A stretch of DNA of 64,000 bases from Paenibacillus sp. J2TS4 (GCF_018403245.1 NZ_BOSH01000018.1:1-64000); one strand, 5' to 3'; positions 27,159 to 36,359 are shown, counted from the first letter of the stretch. Program-made: numbers and translations. The notes: generated by a model from the sequence alone, not told the origin.

Positions 27159-27280
27159 CTTAAATGACCTATTTCTTTGAATTTTTAATACCACAGGGAA
27201 CCACCCTTCCTAAAATATTGTTTCAGCACCAACCAGGTTTTTTTGCCCATTCTGCAAGTCAAGTTGCGCGCAAAAAGCTA

Positions 27281-27323
27281 AAACCCCGCAACTGGCAGCA
27301 TTCGACGGCCAGATGCAGGGTTT
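27281..27323 (-). terminator. terminator of the TRAP operon
   Basis: Interrupted stem AAACCC-GCA-CTGGC / GCCAG-TGC-GGGTTT, 25 bases past the dctM stop, ending in GGGGTTTTAG on the minus strand. Confidence 0.7.
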
Positions 27324-27347
27324 AATGAATAAAGGAATGTTGATCGG

Positions 27348-28625
27348 TTAGTGAAACCATTCAAGCGGAACCATAACAAGAGACGGAAATAAGGTCAGAA
27401 GCAGAAGAACAATTATCTCCGCGATCAGAAATGGCCAAACTCCCTTCATAATATCGTCCATCCCTATTCTTCCCACACCAGCCGCTACATTAAGCACAGT
27501 CCCCACCGGTGGTGTCAAAAGACCGATGCAGTTGTTGAGTACAAACAGGATTCCGAAGTAAACAGGATCTATCCCTGCTTGTACAATAACCGGCATAAGC
27601 ACAGGTGTAAGAATTAGAATGGTAGGCGTCACATCCATCGCCGTTCCTACGAGCAGTACGATTAAATTGATAATTAGAAGCAAGAGCAATTGGTTATCCA
27701 GAAATGGATCTAGGATGCTCGTCAACTGACTTGGAATATTGGCCACTGTAATTAACCAACTGGATACCATGGCGGCCGCAGCCAGAAGCATGACGATACT
27801 CGTTGTTTTGGCCGCAGCTATCAATACATGGTACAGCTGCTTTAATTTCAGTTCCCGATATACGACAAGTCCGACGAATAAAGCGTATACAGCTGCAACA
27901 GACGCCGCTTCCGTAGGGGTAAAAATCCCTCCACGTAAACCGCCTATAATAATAACGGGCAACATTAGCGCCCAAACGGCCGAGCGGGTAGATTGCCATC
28001 TTTCTTTACCGGACTTACGCGGTTGTACCTTAAACTTTTCTTTTCTGACAACCAGAGTCCAGGTTATTGCTATAGCTACAGCAAGCAGCAAACCTGGTAC
28101 GATTCCTGCCATAAATAACTTCGAAATCGATACCCCTCCCGTGACGCCGAATACGATCATAGGGATACTTGGAGGAATGATAGGCGCAATAATTCCACCA
28201 GATGCAATCAGCCCTGCAGAGCGGTTGCGATTATACCCGGATGCCACCATCATTGGAATAAGGATAGCCCCTAAAGCAGCGGTATCCGCCACAGCGGACC
28301 CGGACAACCCTGCAAATAATACACTGGCAATGATCGCTACATATCCAAGACCGCCACGGAGATGCCCTACATAGGCCAACGCGAAGTTAATAATTCGTTT
28401 GGATATTCCACCCGCATTCATTAACTCACCCGCCAGAATAAAGAACGGGATCGCCATTAACGGAAAATTATCAGCGCCATCAATCAAATTAGAGGCTATA
28501 ATTTGAGTATCGAAAATTCCCATAGCAAGCATTAATATGACGCCGGTCATTAATAAGGCAAAAGCAATCGGGACCCCTAACGCCATAACACCCAGCAGCG
28601 AAAAAACAAATATTGCAAATGTCAT
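27348..28625 (-). CDS. dctM: TRAP transporter large permease
   Basis: 425 residues, about twelve membrane helices. Family signatures include GVPIAFALLMTG at the N-terminus, FPLMAIPFFILAGELMNAGG near residue 53 and LTPPVGTVLNVAAGVG near residue 370. It carries solute across the membrane using the ion gradient. Its start overlaps the dctQ stop by four bases (ATGA). Last gene of the operon. Confidence 0.95.
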   Translation of the reverse strand: MTFAIFVFSLLGVMALGVPIAFALLMTGVILMLAMGIFDTQIIASNLIDGADNFPLMAIPFFILAGELMNAGGISKRIINFALAYVGHLRGGLGYVAIIASVLFAGLSGSAVADTAALGAILIPMMVASGYNRNRSAGLIASGGIIAPIIPPSIPMIVFGVTGGVSISKLFMAGIVPGLLLAVAIAITWTLVVRKEKFKVQPRKSGKERWQSTRSAVWALMLPVIIIGGLRGGIFTPTEAASVAAVYALFVGLVVYRELKLKQLYHVLIAAAKTTSIVMLLAAAAMVSSWLITVANIPSQLTSILDPFLDNQLLLLLIINLIVLLVGTAMDVTPTILILTPVLMPVIVQAGIDPVYFGILFVLNNCIGLLTPPVGTVLNVAAGVGRIGMDDIMKGVWPFLIAEIIVLLLLTLFPSLVMVPLEWFH

Positions 28626-29182
28626 GGTTTCTTAGCTCCCTCTTCCATAGTACTTTCCATATCCTTCTGCTCAACCAGCTCTTCGGAATCGCTTGTCATG
28701 ATTAAATCATCCAAATTAGTTTTCCCAAAAATTACACGATACAGCTTGAGCAGGATGATGAGAGCCATACATACGCACATAACCGGTCCGATTCCATAAA
28801 TATAAGCATAGGGCATACCGGTAGCCGGTGCCGACTGATCGATATTGAGCAGGGTTAGCTTCCAGCTTCCATCAAAGATTAACCCAAGCGTAATCAGTAT
28901 CAATCCATTGGAAATCGTATAAACGATCTTTTTCCCTTTGAGGGGCAGCTTCTTGACAAAGATATCGACTCCCAGATGCTCATTATCTTTCAGCGCAAGA
29001 ATCGCTCCTAAGAAGATTAGCCAAATGAACAGAAACCGCGATACTTCTTCCGACCATGTAATGCCCGAATTAAATGCATATCGCAGGATAACGTTTCCAA
29101 ATACAAAGATGACCATCAGGGAAAGACAAATAGCTATAATGATCTTCAAAAAGGTACTAATCCTATGAATCAATTTCTCCAC
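28622..29182 (-). CDS. dctQ: TRAP transporter small permease
   Basis: About 186 residues with four membrane helices (about 7-30, 45-62, 85-105, 123-150) and the conserved WSEEVSRFLFIWLIFLGA motif. GTG 29182 is taken as the start since AGGAG at 29195-29199 is too close to the upstream GTG at 29194. The charged tail ends in an acidic/basic stretch. Forms the membrane complex with DctM. Confidence 0.92.
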   Translation of the reverse strand: MEKLIHRISTFLKIIIAICLSLMVIFVFGNVILRYAFNSGITWSEEVSRFLFIWLIFLGAILALKDNEHLGVDIFVKKLPLKGKKIVYTISNGLILITLGLIFDGSWKLTLLNIDQSAPATGMPYAYIYGIGPVMCVCMALIILLKLYRVIFGKTNLDDLIMTSDSEELVEQKDMESTMEEGAKKP

Positions 29183-29204
29183 AAAGAAACACACTCCTAT
29201 AGAA

Positions 29205-29238
29205 AGAGAGAGGGGGGCCCGCGACCCCTTTCCCTCTC
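29205..29238 (-). terminator. attenuator hairpin between dctP and dctQ
   Basis: Minus strand GAGAGGG…AGGGG / CCCC…CCTCTC followed by TTTCT. Such a hairpin after the binding-protein gene would leave more dctP than dctQM transcript. Confidence 0.55.
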
Positions 29239-29244
29239 AAGCTG

Positions 29245-30282
29245 TTATTCATTTGCTTGTTTCTTAATTCTATCGACAAGCTCTTTCGCCCATGGATATT
29301 TGCTGTAATATTCTTCATAGATCGGCTGTATGGCTGCTTCCATTTGTTCTTTGAAACTGTCATCCGGAGTAATAAACGTCATCCCTTTATCCATGAGGAA
29401 CTGCTTGTCAGATTCATAGCTCTCTTCAGACAGCTGCCATTCATAATCGGCATAAGCCTTCGCGGCATCCTCTAAAGCCTTCTTTTGATCTGCAGACAGT
29501 TTTTCCCACAGCTTTTGATTCATAATAAGAATGTTCGGAGTAAATCCGTGACGAGACTCCAGAATATGAGATTGAACTTCATAAAAACCGGATGATTTCA
29601 CCACACCTATCGGATTATCCTGTCCGTCTACTACTTTTTGTTCCAGGGCGGTAAACACTTCCGAAAGAGGCATTGGAGAGACATTAGCCCCTAATAGCTT
29701 GCCTAATTTTACAAATATAGGAGTGTTAGGCATGCGAAGCCGAAGGCCCTTAAAGTCATTCATACTTGCAACCTGTTTGCTTGATGAAATCATGCGAAAA
29801 CCGTTAGCGCTCCAAGTCAATGCATGTACACCATGCACTTTTTCCAGCTCAGCCGCCATATCTTGTCCGACCGGACCATCCAGCACCGACTTGGCATGGG
29901 CAAAATCGTTCAGTAAGAAAGGCCACTCTACAGCGCCCATGATCGGAATATCCGCTTGCATAATCATTCCGGGAAGTCCCATTTCAATGGTTCCGTTCCG
30001 AACACCGGTGTAAAACTCCTTCTCGCCGCCTAATTTATTGTTATCATAAATTTCTACCTTCAAGCTTCCACCAGATAATTCTTCCACCAATGGTTTGAAC
30101 TTCTCATTCAATGCAACGTTCTGAGGATGATCCGGCGCATAATAGTTGGCTACTTTAATGGTATAGGATTTATCTTCGCTGCCTCCCCCACCTGCCGCAG
30201 TATTGTCTGTCTTGCTTCCACAAGCCGCCAAAATGGTCGTTGCAGCAAAAACGAGTGCTAATACGCTTATCCATTTTTTCAT
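29245..30282 (-). CDS. dctP: TRAP transporter solute-binding lipoprotein
   Basis: 345 residues. Lipoprotein signal with lipobox ILAAC at residues 16-20, then a DctP-type domain: GGSLKVEIYDNNKLGGEKE near residue 70, MNDFKGLRLRMPNTPIF near residue 175 (with the conserved carboxylate-binding Arg), and ALEQKVVDGQDNPIG near residue 211. TRAP proteins bind organic acids such as uronates, aldonates and C4-dicarboxylates. Lies 66 bases after the dehydrogenase gene. Confidence 0.93.
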   Translation of the reverse strand: MKKWISVLALVFAATTILAACGSKTDNTAAGGGGSEDKSYTIKVANYYAPDHPQNVALNEKFKPLVEELSGGSLKVEIYDNNKLGGEKEFYTGVRNGTIEMGLPGMIMQADIPIMGAVEWPFLLNDFAHAKSVLDGPVGQDMAAELEKVHGVHALTWSANGFRMISSSKQVASMNDFKGLRLRMPNTPIFVKLGKLLGANVSPMPLSEVFTALEQKVVDGQDNPIGVVKSSGFYEVQSHILESRHGFTPNILIMNQKLWEKLSADQKKALEDAAKAYADYEWQLSEESYESDKQFLMDKGMTFITPDDSFKEQMEAAIQPIYEEYYSKYPWAKELVDRIKKQANE

Positions 30283-30348
30283 AATCCAATGACCCCCATA
30301 ATCAGTTAATAATTTATTTTCAAAAAGATATCATCGTTATTTGCTCCA

Positions 30349-31362
30349 TTACAACGTTATCATTGCTTTTATCGTGTTGGACTCTGGTTCCATGAACGTT
30401 TCAAATTTCTCAATGATTTGGTCGAACGGAGTTCTTGAAGTAATATAAGTATCCGTATCCATATGTTTCTCTTGAATCATCTTGATTACATATTCAAAAT
30501 CTTCTCTTGTAGCGTTACGACTCGACAATAAGGTCAATTCTCTTCTATGAAATTCCGGGTCCGGGAAAGAGAGATCCGCTTGAACCAGTCCCACATAGAC
30601 TATACGCCCGCCATGCGCCGCATACTGGTAAGCGTTATTCATTGAATGAGTATTGCCGGTTACATCAAACACTACTGTCGGAAACTCACCGTCCGTAATT
30701 CGCTTAATTTCTTCCAGCGGGTTATCCAATGCGCTTACTGTATAATCAGCAGATGTCCATTGCTTGCTAAATTCCAAGCGTTGATTACTAATATCCAGGG
30801 CAATAACCCGGACGCCTGCTAATTTAGCAAATTTCATGACACCGAGACCAATAGGTCCAGCCCCGATCACAAGCGCAAATTCCCCTTGTTTTATCTCCGC
30901 TCGTCTTACAGCATGAGCTCCAATACTAAAGCATTCTACCGTCGCGGCCTGATCCAATGTAATGTGATTCGTTTGTATGAGGTGAGTGACGGGAACGGTT
31001 ATATATTCTTGCATTCCGCCTTCTGTATGAACGCCCAGCACTTTTAGCTTATGGCAGCAGTTAGGCTTCCCATTTCTGCATGCAATACATTTACCGCATT
31101 CCAGATATGGAATAATCGTTACGGCATCGCCAACCGCAAATTCACTCTGTTCCGCATGAATACTTTCAATTTCCCCTGCCAGTTCATGACCTAATATGCG
31201 AGGGTAACTAAAGAAGGGCTGACGGCCCCGATAAGCATGATAATCCGTTCCACAAATGCCGATACGTCGAATACGTATTAGTGCTTCTCCTTCCTTCACC
31301 GATGGCTGTTCTACTTCCCTCATAATAAATTGGTTAGGCTGTTCACATCGAATGCTTTTCAT
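30349..31362 (-). CDS. zinc-binding alcohol dehydrogenase (RspB/LgoD-like)
   Basis: 337 residues, medium-chain dehydrogenase. Catalytic zinc ligands in GICGTDYHAYRG and LGHELAGEIE, structural zinc cysteines in ECGKCIACRNGKPNCC, and NAD-binding IGAGPIGLGVMKFAK near residue 165. The start MKSIRCEQ at 31362 follows AAAGGAG by nine bases. With a TRAP transporter and a GntR regulator, oxidation of an imported sugar acid (for example an aldonate such as L-galactonate) is the likely role. First gene of the operon. Confidence 0.88.
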   Translation of the reverse strand: MKSIRCEQPNQFIMREVEQPSVKEGEALIRIRRIGICGTDYHAYRGRQPFFSYPRILGHELAGEIESIHAEQSEFAVGDAVTIIPYLECGKCIACRNGKPNCCHKLKVLGVHTEGGMQEYITVPVTHLIQTNHITLDQAATVECFSIGAHAVRRAEIKQGEFALVIGAGPIGLGVMKFAKLAGVRVIALDISNQRLEFSKQWTSADYTVSALDNPLEEIKRITDGEFPTVVFDVTGNTHSMNNAYQYAAHGGRIVYVGLVQADLSFPDPEFHRRELTLLSSRNATREDFEYVIKMIQEKHMDTDTYITSRTPFDQIIEKFETFMEPESNTIKAMITL

Positions 31363-31462
31363 AGATTTCTTCTCCTTTGTGTCTAAATCCAAATCAAAAT
31401 GAATGCGGTAACAATAAAACCGTTAAATTATGCGACTCTATCACCTTAACTTAATTAGTATC

Positions 31463-31483
31463 TGTAACATGTTACATGTTACA
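31463..31483. promoter_or_regulatory. palindromic operator candidate for the GntR regulator
   Basis: TGTAACATGTTACA is a perfect 14-bp palindrome and is extended by a third half-site TGTTACA. It lies in the divergent region between dehydrogenase and regulator genes; GntR/FCD operators commonly have the TNGTNNNACNA form. A related AAATGTTAAATATTACG lies near 31648, closer to gntR. Confidence 0.6.
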
Positions 31484-31699
31484 TTCCGCAAATATAGATT
31501 ACAATTATAATTATTATTCGTCAACAATTTTTTAAAGCGCCTTCACCCTTTCTAAATTTCATTATTTTTATTGGATTTCAATCTTCTTCGATATGCGAAT
31601 CATATAGGAATTGACCGTTCTTATTGCAATCGTTTATAATTTTGTAAAATGTTAAATATTACGTTATAGCGTTGATATAGAGAAACGAGGGATTTTATT

Positions 31700-32374
31700 T
31701 TGTCCGGTATAATTGAAACATCTCTATTAGCCAAACAAGTTTATAATGTGATTAGGGGAAAAATCATCGGCGGCAAATACAGTCCTGGTGAAAAACTGGA
31801 CATTCATAAACTGGCGGATGAATTCGGCGTCAGTCGCTCTCCCGTTAAAGACGCCATTAACCAATTAGTTCATGAGGGTCTCATCGAGATTATTCCTCGT
31901 AAAGGAACTTATGTAACTCAATTAAACTTTACCGACTTTATTGAATTGCATGATGCCCGTCTCATGATCGAAATGTGGGCCGCACAAAGAGTAATCAAAA
32001 CCATCTCAGACGATCAAATTCATCAATGGGGACAACTGGTTCAAGAAATGAATTCTTTGCTGGAGATAAACCCCTTTCCTTTCGAAATATATAATAATTT
32101 GGATATGAAATTTCATAGAACTTTAGTGCAATGGACAGGTAACAAAAAGGTGCAAGATATTTATTTTGCTTTAAATACACATGTTGCTCTATCACGTGTC
32201 GTTTATTCTACTTCTTTTGAGAGTACCCTACGGAGGCACAAGGACCACCAAGATCTATACGAAGCCATGCGGGAACGCGATCTCGCCACTTTCTTAGGGA
32301 TACTACAATTGCATATAGATAGTGTGAAGCAGGAATCCGAATCGTGGTGGAATGATTTACAGAAAAGCGACTGA
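31700..32374 (+). CDS. GntR-family (FCD type) transcriptional regulator
   Basis: 224 residues. N-terminal winged helix (VYNVIRGKIIGGKYSPGEKL, then LADEFGVSRSPVKDAINQL and the wing GLIEIIPRKGTYV) followed by an all-helical FCD ligand domain with metal-binding-type residues (ELHDARLMIE; FHRTLVQWTGN; HKDHQDLYEAM). TTG start after GAGGGA. Divergent from the dehydrogenase-TRAP operon, which it probably represses in the absence of the sugar acid. Confidence 0.92.
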   Translation: MSGIIETSLLAKQVYNVIRGKIIGGKYSPGEKLDIHKLADEFGVSRSPVKDAINQLVHEGLIEIIPRKGTYVTQLNFTDFIELHDARLMIEMWAAQRVIKTISDDQIHQWGQLVQEMNSLLEINPFPFEIYNNLDMKFHRTLVQWTGNKKVQDIYFALNTHVALSRVVYSTSFESTLRRHKDHQDLYEAMRERDLATFLGILQLHIDSVKQESESWWNDLQKSD

Positions 32375-32394
32375 GAATATCATTTAATGCCAAT

Positions 32395-32424
32395 AAAAAA
32401 CCGTGCATTTGTTGCGCGGTTTTT
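32395..32424 (+). terminator. terminator of the GntR gene
   Basis: AAAAAACCGTGC / GCGCGGTTTT stem with one G-U and TTTT. Confidence 0.75.
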
Positions 32425-32460
32425 CAAGTTAATCTGCTCCATCATCAGATCAAATGCCAA

Positions 32461-32500
32461 AAAGCTTCAAGAGCGCCGAAAAGGGCGCCCCTAAAGCTTT
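32461..32500. terminator. bidirectional terminator-like hairpin
   Basis: AAAGCTT…GCGCC / GGCGC…AAGCTTT, between the converging GntR and PepSY-like genes. Confidence 0.5.
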
Positions 32501-32643
32501 ATTAGGATATGTAGAGGTTGATGCATGGTCTAACCTCATCAAGCCTCACCTAAACCAGCCTCGCAAAATGTTTATTATTCGCGGCAGGATGGCACGAATC
32601 ATCCAACCGAGGTAACCATACAATTCTATCATGCTCTTGGCGT

Positions 32644-33504
32644 TTACTTTATTTCCAGCAGCATAGGGGAACCATTTTCCTCGATTTTCTTCATTAACTC
32701 GTCCGTAATAATAAATTCCTCAGTCTTCTCCTTCAGTTCCTGCTCAATCCGCTTTTCCAGACGCTCGGTTTCTTCAATCCAGCTGCTATATTCTATAGTC
32801 AGCAAGTCTTTATCATATCTGGAGAAAGTGAGCCGAGCCACCTCCCCTTTATCCGATTTCACCTGGAAGGTAATATCCGCATTCTTGGCTGTCCCGTCGT
32901 TAGTTGTCTGATACCCCTGTGATCTATACTCCACCGAGGTCACTTTACCCGATACCAACTGATATTTTTCTGCTGCGGCCTTCGCCAGATCTTGATACTC
33001 CTGATTGTTTTTCAGCAGATTGATATCCATTCCTTCAGGAATGTCTGCCTTGTGATAAGCCCACTTCGCTATCGAATGATTTTCTCCAGTAACGGCATCC
33101 AGAGCGAAGGTATACGACAGCGTATCACTAATGCTAACATTGACTTCCCAAATAGGGCGCAACTGTATTGTGCTGATCGGATTATAGGTCATTTCCAGCG
33201 TTTGGCCACTTAGATCGGCCTGAAAGATCCGCCACAAATTCTGACTGGCCAGCTCCGCAGCCTCCTCCATCTTCATGTCATTCACGGTTGGCTGGTCCTG
33301 ACCAACAAATTTTACCGTATAATCCTTCTTCACGTAATCGTCAGGTACGTTGTTGTTAACTGACTCCGCATAAGGAATGTTGTAGTTGGTAGGAATCGCT
33401 TGCGTTTTACCGAATTCAGCCGCTTTCACCGTTTGACTAATACCGCCGAATACCATTGCAGTCACCGCGATGGCCGCCACAGATCCAAGCACAATTTTTT
33501 TCAT
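32644..33504 (-). CDS. secreted PepSY-like protein
   Basis: 286 residues with a signal peptide (MKKIVLGSVAAIAVTAMVFGG, Ala cleavage site near 27). The central part resembles tandem PepSY modules (AAELASQNLWRIFQADL; WEVNVS…TFALDAVTGE; AAAEKYQL…ITFQVKS). The end is rich in Glu/Lys. Such proteins may inhibit proteases or bind cell-wall or cation ligands. The start follows AAAGGA; an upstream Met has no site. It lies 115 bases after the histidine kinase gene, behind an OmpR-type repeat promoter, so it is the likely target of the adjacent two-component system. Confidence 0.8.
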   Translation of the reverse strand: MKKIVLGSVAAIAVTAMVFGGISQTVKAAEFGKTQAIPTNYNIPYAESVNNNVPDDYVKKDYTVKFVGQDQPTVNDMKMEEAAELASQNLWRIFQADLSGQTLEMTYNPISTIQLRPIWEVNVSISDTLSYTFALDAVTGENHSIAKWAYHKADIPEGMDINLLKNNQEYQDLAKAAAEKYQLVSGKVTSVEYRSQGYQTTNDGTAKNADITFQVKSDKGEVARLTFSRYDKDLLTIEYSSWIEETERLEKRIEQELKEKTEEFIITDELMKKIEENGSPMLLEIK

Positions 33505-33580
33505 TTCTTTTCCTTTAGCCGTTCTCATCTCATTCCATCTCCCTAGAATTTATAATTGGTAGGATGTGTTCATAGTTGTA

Positions 33581-33627
33581 AGTATATAAGCGCGAAGTTA
33601 TCAAACCATCACGAACTTATTATGAAC
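33581..33627 (-). promoter_or_regulatory. activated promoter with three 11-bp direct repeats
   Basis: On the minus strand GTTCATAATAA, GTTCGTGATGG and TTTGATAACTT follow each other at an exact 11-bp period (33595-33627), with TATACT (33581-33586) 8 bases further on. Direct repeats at helical spacing ending near the -35 region are typical of OmpR/PhoB-type activation. Confidence 0.55.
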
Positions 33628-35020
33628 TTGTAAAAATTAGTTTGGCTGTCGTGCCTACACCCGGCTCGGAGGTAAAGCTCAGCTCTGCCCCGTGATTAGC
33701 TGCAATCTGCTGGCAAAGCGTTAAGCCCAATCCCGCTCCGCCTCCAGAGCGACTGCGGGAAGAGTCCACTCGATAGAATGCCTCTGTAATATGAAGGAGA
33801 TGATCCTCCGTCATTCCCTTACCGTTATCGTGAACAGAGATAACTTTACGTCCATTCTCCAGATCGGCGATCAATTGAATGACTCCATCCAGACCGCATG
33901 CTTTCATCGCGTTATCGATCAAATTAATGAGCAGAATATGCATCAGATCGGCATCGCACAATAACGTATCAAAGTGATACTCATAAGTCATCCGAATGTT
34001 ATTTTCCGCTGCCTTCATGAACACCGATTGCTCAACCTCGCGAACGAGCTCTTCCATAGGAACCTCGCTCAGCTCGATCTGGTTCCCACGGAGGGTGGCC
34101 ATGTCCAGCAATCGATAAGCGATCTTCTGAAGTCTGCGGCTCTCGGACATAATGTACCGGGTCGCGAATAGCTTGTCCTCTTCTGTGCGAGCGACCTTCT
34201 GAATATATTCCGCATATCCATAAATGGCCGTGAGAGGAGTTCTGAGCTCATGAGCCAAATTATCGACAAACTGCTGCTTCTGTTCCGCGGCTGTAGCCAG
34301 CTGCTGCATCTGACTCTGAATTTCCTCCGCCATATGGTTGAAGCTCCCGGCCATCTCCGCAAGCTCGTCATGGCCCTTGATCTCAATCCGATTCTCATAT
34401 TGTCCCTGCGCAATACTCTTGGAAGCCGCCGAAATTTGCTTAAGCGGCTTGAACACGCGATTCAATACAAGTAATAGACAGACGGCCAGCAATCCGCAGA
34501 ATAACATTCCGTATAAAAACAACATCACCGTCATTTGGTTCCACGAAGAGATGATGTTGGACACATCATAATTATAGGTGAGCGTGTAGGTATCGTATGG
34601 CGCAGGCAGGGCACCCGCTACGCTGATATATTCCTTCCCTTCGAGCTTTTCCATCGAAACCAGACGTTCATTCGCCTTGGAAATACGAGGTGCTTTGGGA
34701 AATGGCCCGGAATCTCCCATGATATCCGTATAAAGCTGCTGGCCATCCTTGGTAACGGTCAGAATCACTTTTTGCTTGCTATAAAAGTCAAAGTAAGAGC
34801 GATAGAGCGATCGGATTCCATCTTCTGTCGAAGTCCCCCTATTCTCCAAAGCATTCAAGTCCTTAGCATAAGACGATGCGATAAAATAATGCTCCCGGAG
34901 ACTGCGATCTTTAGAGCTATCCAAATTGCTCTTGAGTGTCACGACCGATGCTAATAAAATCCCGCTGTAAAAAAACAAGAGGAATAGAATGAGCGTGAGC
35001 AAAAAAGTCCGCGATTTCAT
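33620..35020 (-). CDS. sensor histidine kinase
   Basis: 466 residues. Helix at 7-27, extracytoplasmic sensor ~30-160, helix at ~165-187, HAMP domain, then the kinase: H-box NLAHELRTPLTAIYGYAEY near residue 255, N-box INLIDNAMKA, G1 VHDNGKGM and G2 GAGLGLTLC. GGAGGTG overlaps the end of the regulator gene and the two genes are two bases apart, so they are co-expressed. Signal unknown. Confidence 0.95.
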   Translation of the reverse strand: MKSRTFLLTLILFLLFFYSGILLASVVTLKSNLDSSKDRSLREHYFIASSYAKDLNALENRGTSTEDGIRSLYRSYFDFYSKQKVILTVTKDGQQLYTDIMGDSGPFPKAPRISKANERLVSMEKLEGKEYISVAGALPAPYDTYTLTYNYDVSNIISSWNQMTVMLFLYGMLFCGLLAVCLLLVLNRVFKPLKQISAASKSIAQGQYENRIEIKGHDELAEMAGSFNHMAEEIQSQMQQLATAAEQKQQFVDNLAHELRTPLTAIYGYAEYIQKVARTEEDKLFATRYIMSESRRLQKIAYRLLDMATLRGNQIELSEVPMEELVREVEQSVFMKAAENNIRMTYEYHFDTLLCDADLMHILLINLIDNAMKACGLDGVIQLIADLENGRKVISVHDNGKGMTEDHLLHITEAFYRVDSSRSRSGGGAGLGLTLCQQIAANHGAELSFTSEPGVGTTAKLIFTSS

Positions 35021-35022
35021 CT

Positions 35023-35670
35023 CTACACCTCCAGACGATATCCCAGCTTATAGACCGTTTTAATTCTGCAATCCATATCCAGCTTCTTTCTCAGCTTCTG
35101 AATATGAACATCCACCGTCCTTGTATCGCCTACATAGTCATAGCCCCAAGCCAGCTCCAGCAGTTTGTCCCGAGATAGAGCAATATTGCGATTAGTCACC
35201 AGCACCTCGAGCAAATCGAATTCTTTGGGCGTACATTCAACCAGATTTTCATTCAGAAAGACTTGTCTGCTTTCAAAATCGATTTTTACCCCATCCAGCT
35301 CAAAATGTTTGCTTTCCTTCTTGGTACGTCTTAACACCGCATCCACTCTTGCCAGCAGCTCCAGCATCTCAAACGGTTTGACCAGATAATCATCCGCGCC
35401 AAGAGTTAGGCCCTTCACTTTATCCGACAAGCTGCTTCGTGCCGTCAGGAAAATCGTAGGGGTCTTGCGAATCTGTTGAAAAACCTCGTATCCGTCCAGC
35501 TCCGGAAGCATGATGTCCAGCAAGACAAGATCGACTTCGTGCTGTGCCAGCTCATGGACGGCTGCCTTTCCATCAAATACAGAAATACATATATGTCCCA
35601 CCGATTGCAGGTTTCTTTTGATTAGCTCGTTGATTGGAATTTCATCCTCGACAATTAGAATTGTTGCCAC
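35023..35670 (-). CDS. OmpR/PhoB-family response regulator
   Basis: 215 residues. Receiver domain with acidic pair VEDE, phospho-acceptor Asp in LVLLDIMLPELDG, FLTA threonine and VKPFE lysine; the loop before FLTA is a few residues shorter than usual (RKTPTIFL). C-terminal winged helix with TPKEFDLLEVL and RTVDVHIQKLRKKL. GTG 35670 is chosen as the start, preceded by AGGTGG; the 22-residue upstream extension does not look like family sequence. Confidence 0.94.
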   Translation of the reverse strand: MATILIVEDEIPINELIKRNLQSVGHICISVFDGKAAVHELAQHEVDLVLLDIMLPELDGYEVFQQIRKTPTIFLTARSSLSDKVKGLTLGADDYLVKPFEMLELLARVDAVLRRTKKESKHFELDGVKIDFESRQVFLNENLVECTPKEFDLLEVLVTNRNIALSRDKLLELAWGYDYVGDTRTVDVHIQKLRKKLDMDCRIKTVYKLGYRLEV

Positions 35671-35773
35671 CCGGAACCACCTCTTCTCTAGCATAGCATG
35701 GAGATGTAATAGAGTTGTAAAAAACCATCTAATCATATCTCGGCTTGAACGGGCGCCCTGTTGGTTTTACTCA

Positions 35774-35806
35774 TGAAAAAAACCCCTAAAAGCGAAGTTT
35801 TAGAGG
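35774..35806 (-). terminator. terminator of the toxin-antitoxin module
   Basis: Minus strand CCTCTAAAA / TTTTAGGGG stem followed by seven T. Confidence 0.75.
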
Positions 35807-35819
35807 CACACATTTTATA

Positions 35820-36125
35820 CTATTCCAATGGTCGCTGATTTGGGTGTCGTATTAAAAAGATTTCAACATCTTTGCCAACTAATCTATAAAATACTTTATA
35901 CGGGTCTGACTTAACAACTGACACTAATACTATTCTAAGGTCAACAGGTAAGTTTCGAATAACAACTTGCCGCCCTGGAATATAAACGGAAAAGTCTTGT
36001 CGTTCAAAATACACCTGAACCGTTTTCTTTAAATGCATAGCAATATTGGATAATTCAATACTGGCACGCCATCGATCCAAATTAATTAACGATTCAATGG
36101 CTGACTTTCTCCACTTCACTTGCAT
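35820..36125 (-). CDS. RelE/ParE-type toxin
   Basis: 101 residues with the small basic alpha-beta layout of the RelE/ParE superfamily: helix WRKSAIESLINLDRWR, then strands, with the characteristic LRIVLVSVVKSDPYKVFYRLVGKDVEIFLIRH ending. The toxin would be an mRNA interferase or gyrase inhibitor; which cannot be told. It starts three bases after the antitoxin stop, so expression is coupled. Confidence 0.75.
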   Translation of the reverse strand: MQVKWRKSAIESLINLDRWRASIELSNIAMHLKKTVQVYFERQDFSVYIPGRQVVIRNLPVDLRIVLVSVVKSDPYKVFYRLVGKDVEIFLIRHPNQRPLE

Positions 36126-36128
36126 AGC

Positions 36129-36359
36129 TTAGTACCTTAACATTTTAATAATTTGATCATCAGGGATTATCGGATTACTTTGATTTAGGGCTTTTAGCAG
36201 TTGCTCTTCTTCGGCAGGATCTGTAACCTCGTATATGCCTTCCTGGTTTACTTCATTAACTTCCATTAATAAAAACTTCCGATCACCAACCTGGATATAG
36301 GGAAAGCCAGATTGAATAACTTTAATGATATCTTCGTTGTCAATTTTCACCGGCTTCAT
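36129..36359 (-). CDS. antitoxin partner of the RelE/ParE-type toxin
   Basis: 76 acidic residues. The N-terminal half is strand-rich (IIKVIQSGFPYIQVGDRKFLLMEV); the C-terminal half is acidic and helical (DPAEEEQLLKALNQ), typical of the toxin-neutralising arm. No ribbon-helix-helix or HTH DNA-binding motif is evident; a Phd-like fold is possible. GGAAGGTG precedes the ATG. A TATAAT-like box lies about 45 bases upstream. Confidence 0.7.
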   Translation of the reverse strand: MKPVKIDNEDIIKVIQSGFPYIQVGDRKFLLMEVNEVNQEGIYEVTDPAEEEQLLKALNQSNPIIPDDQIIKMLRY

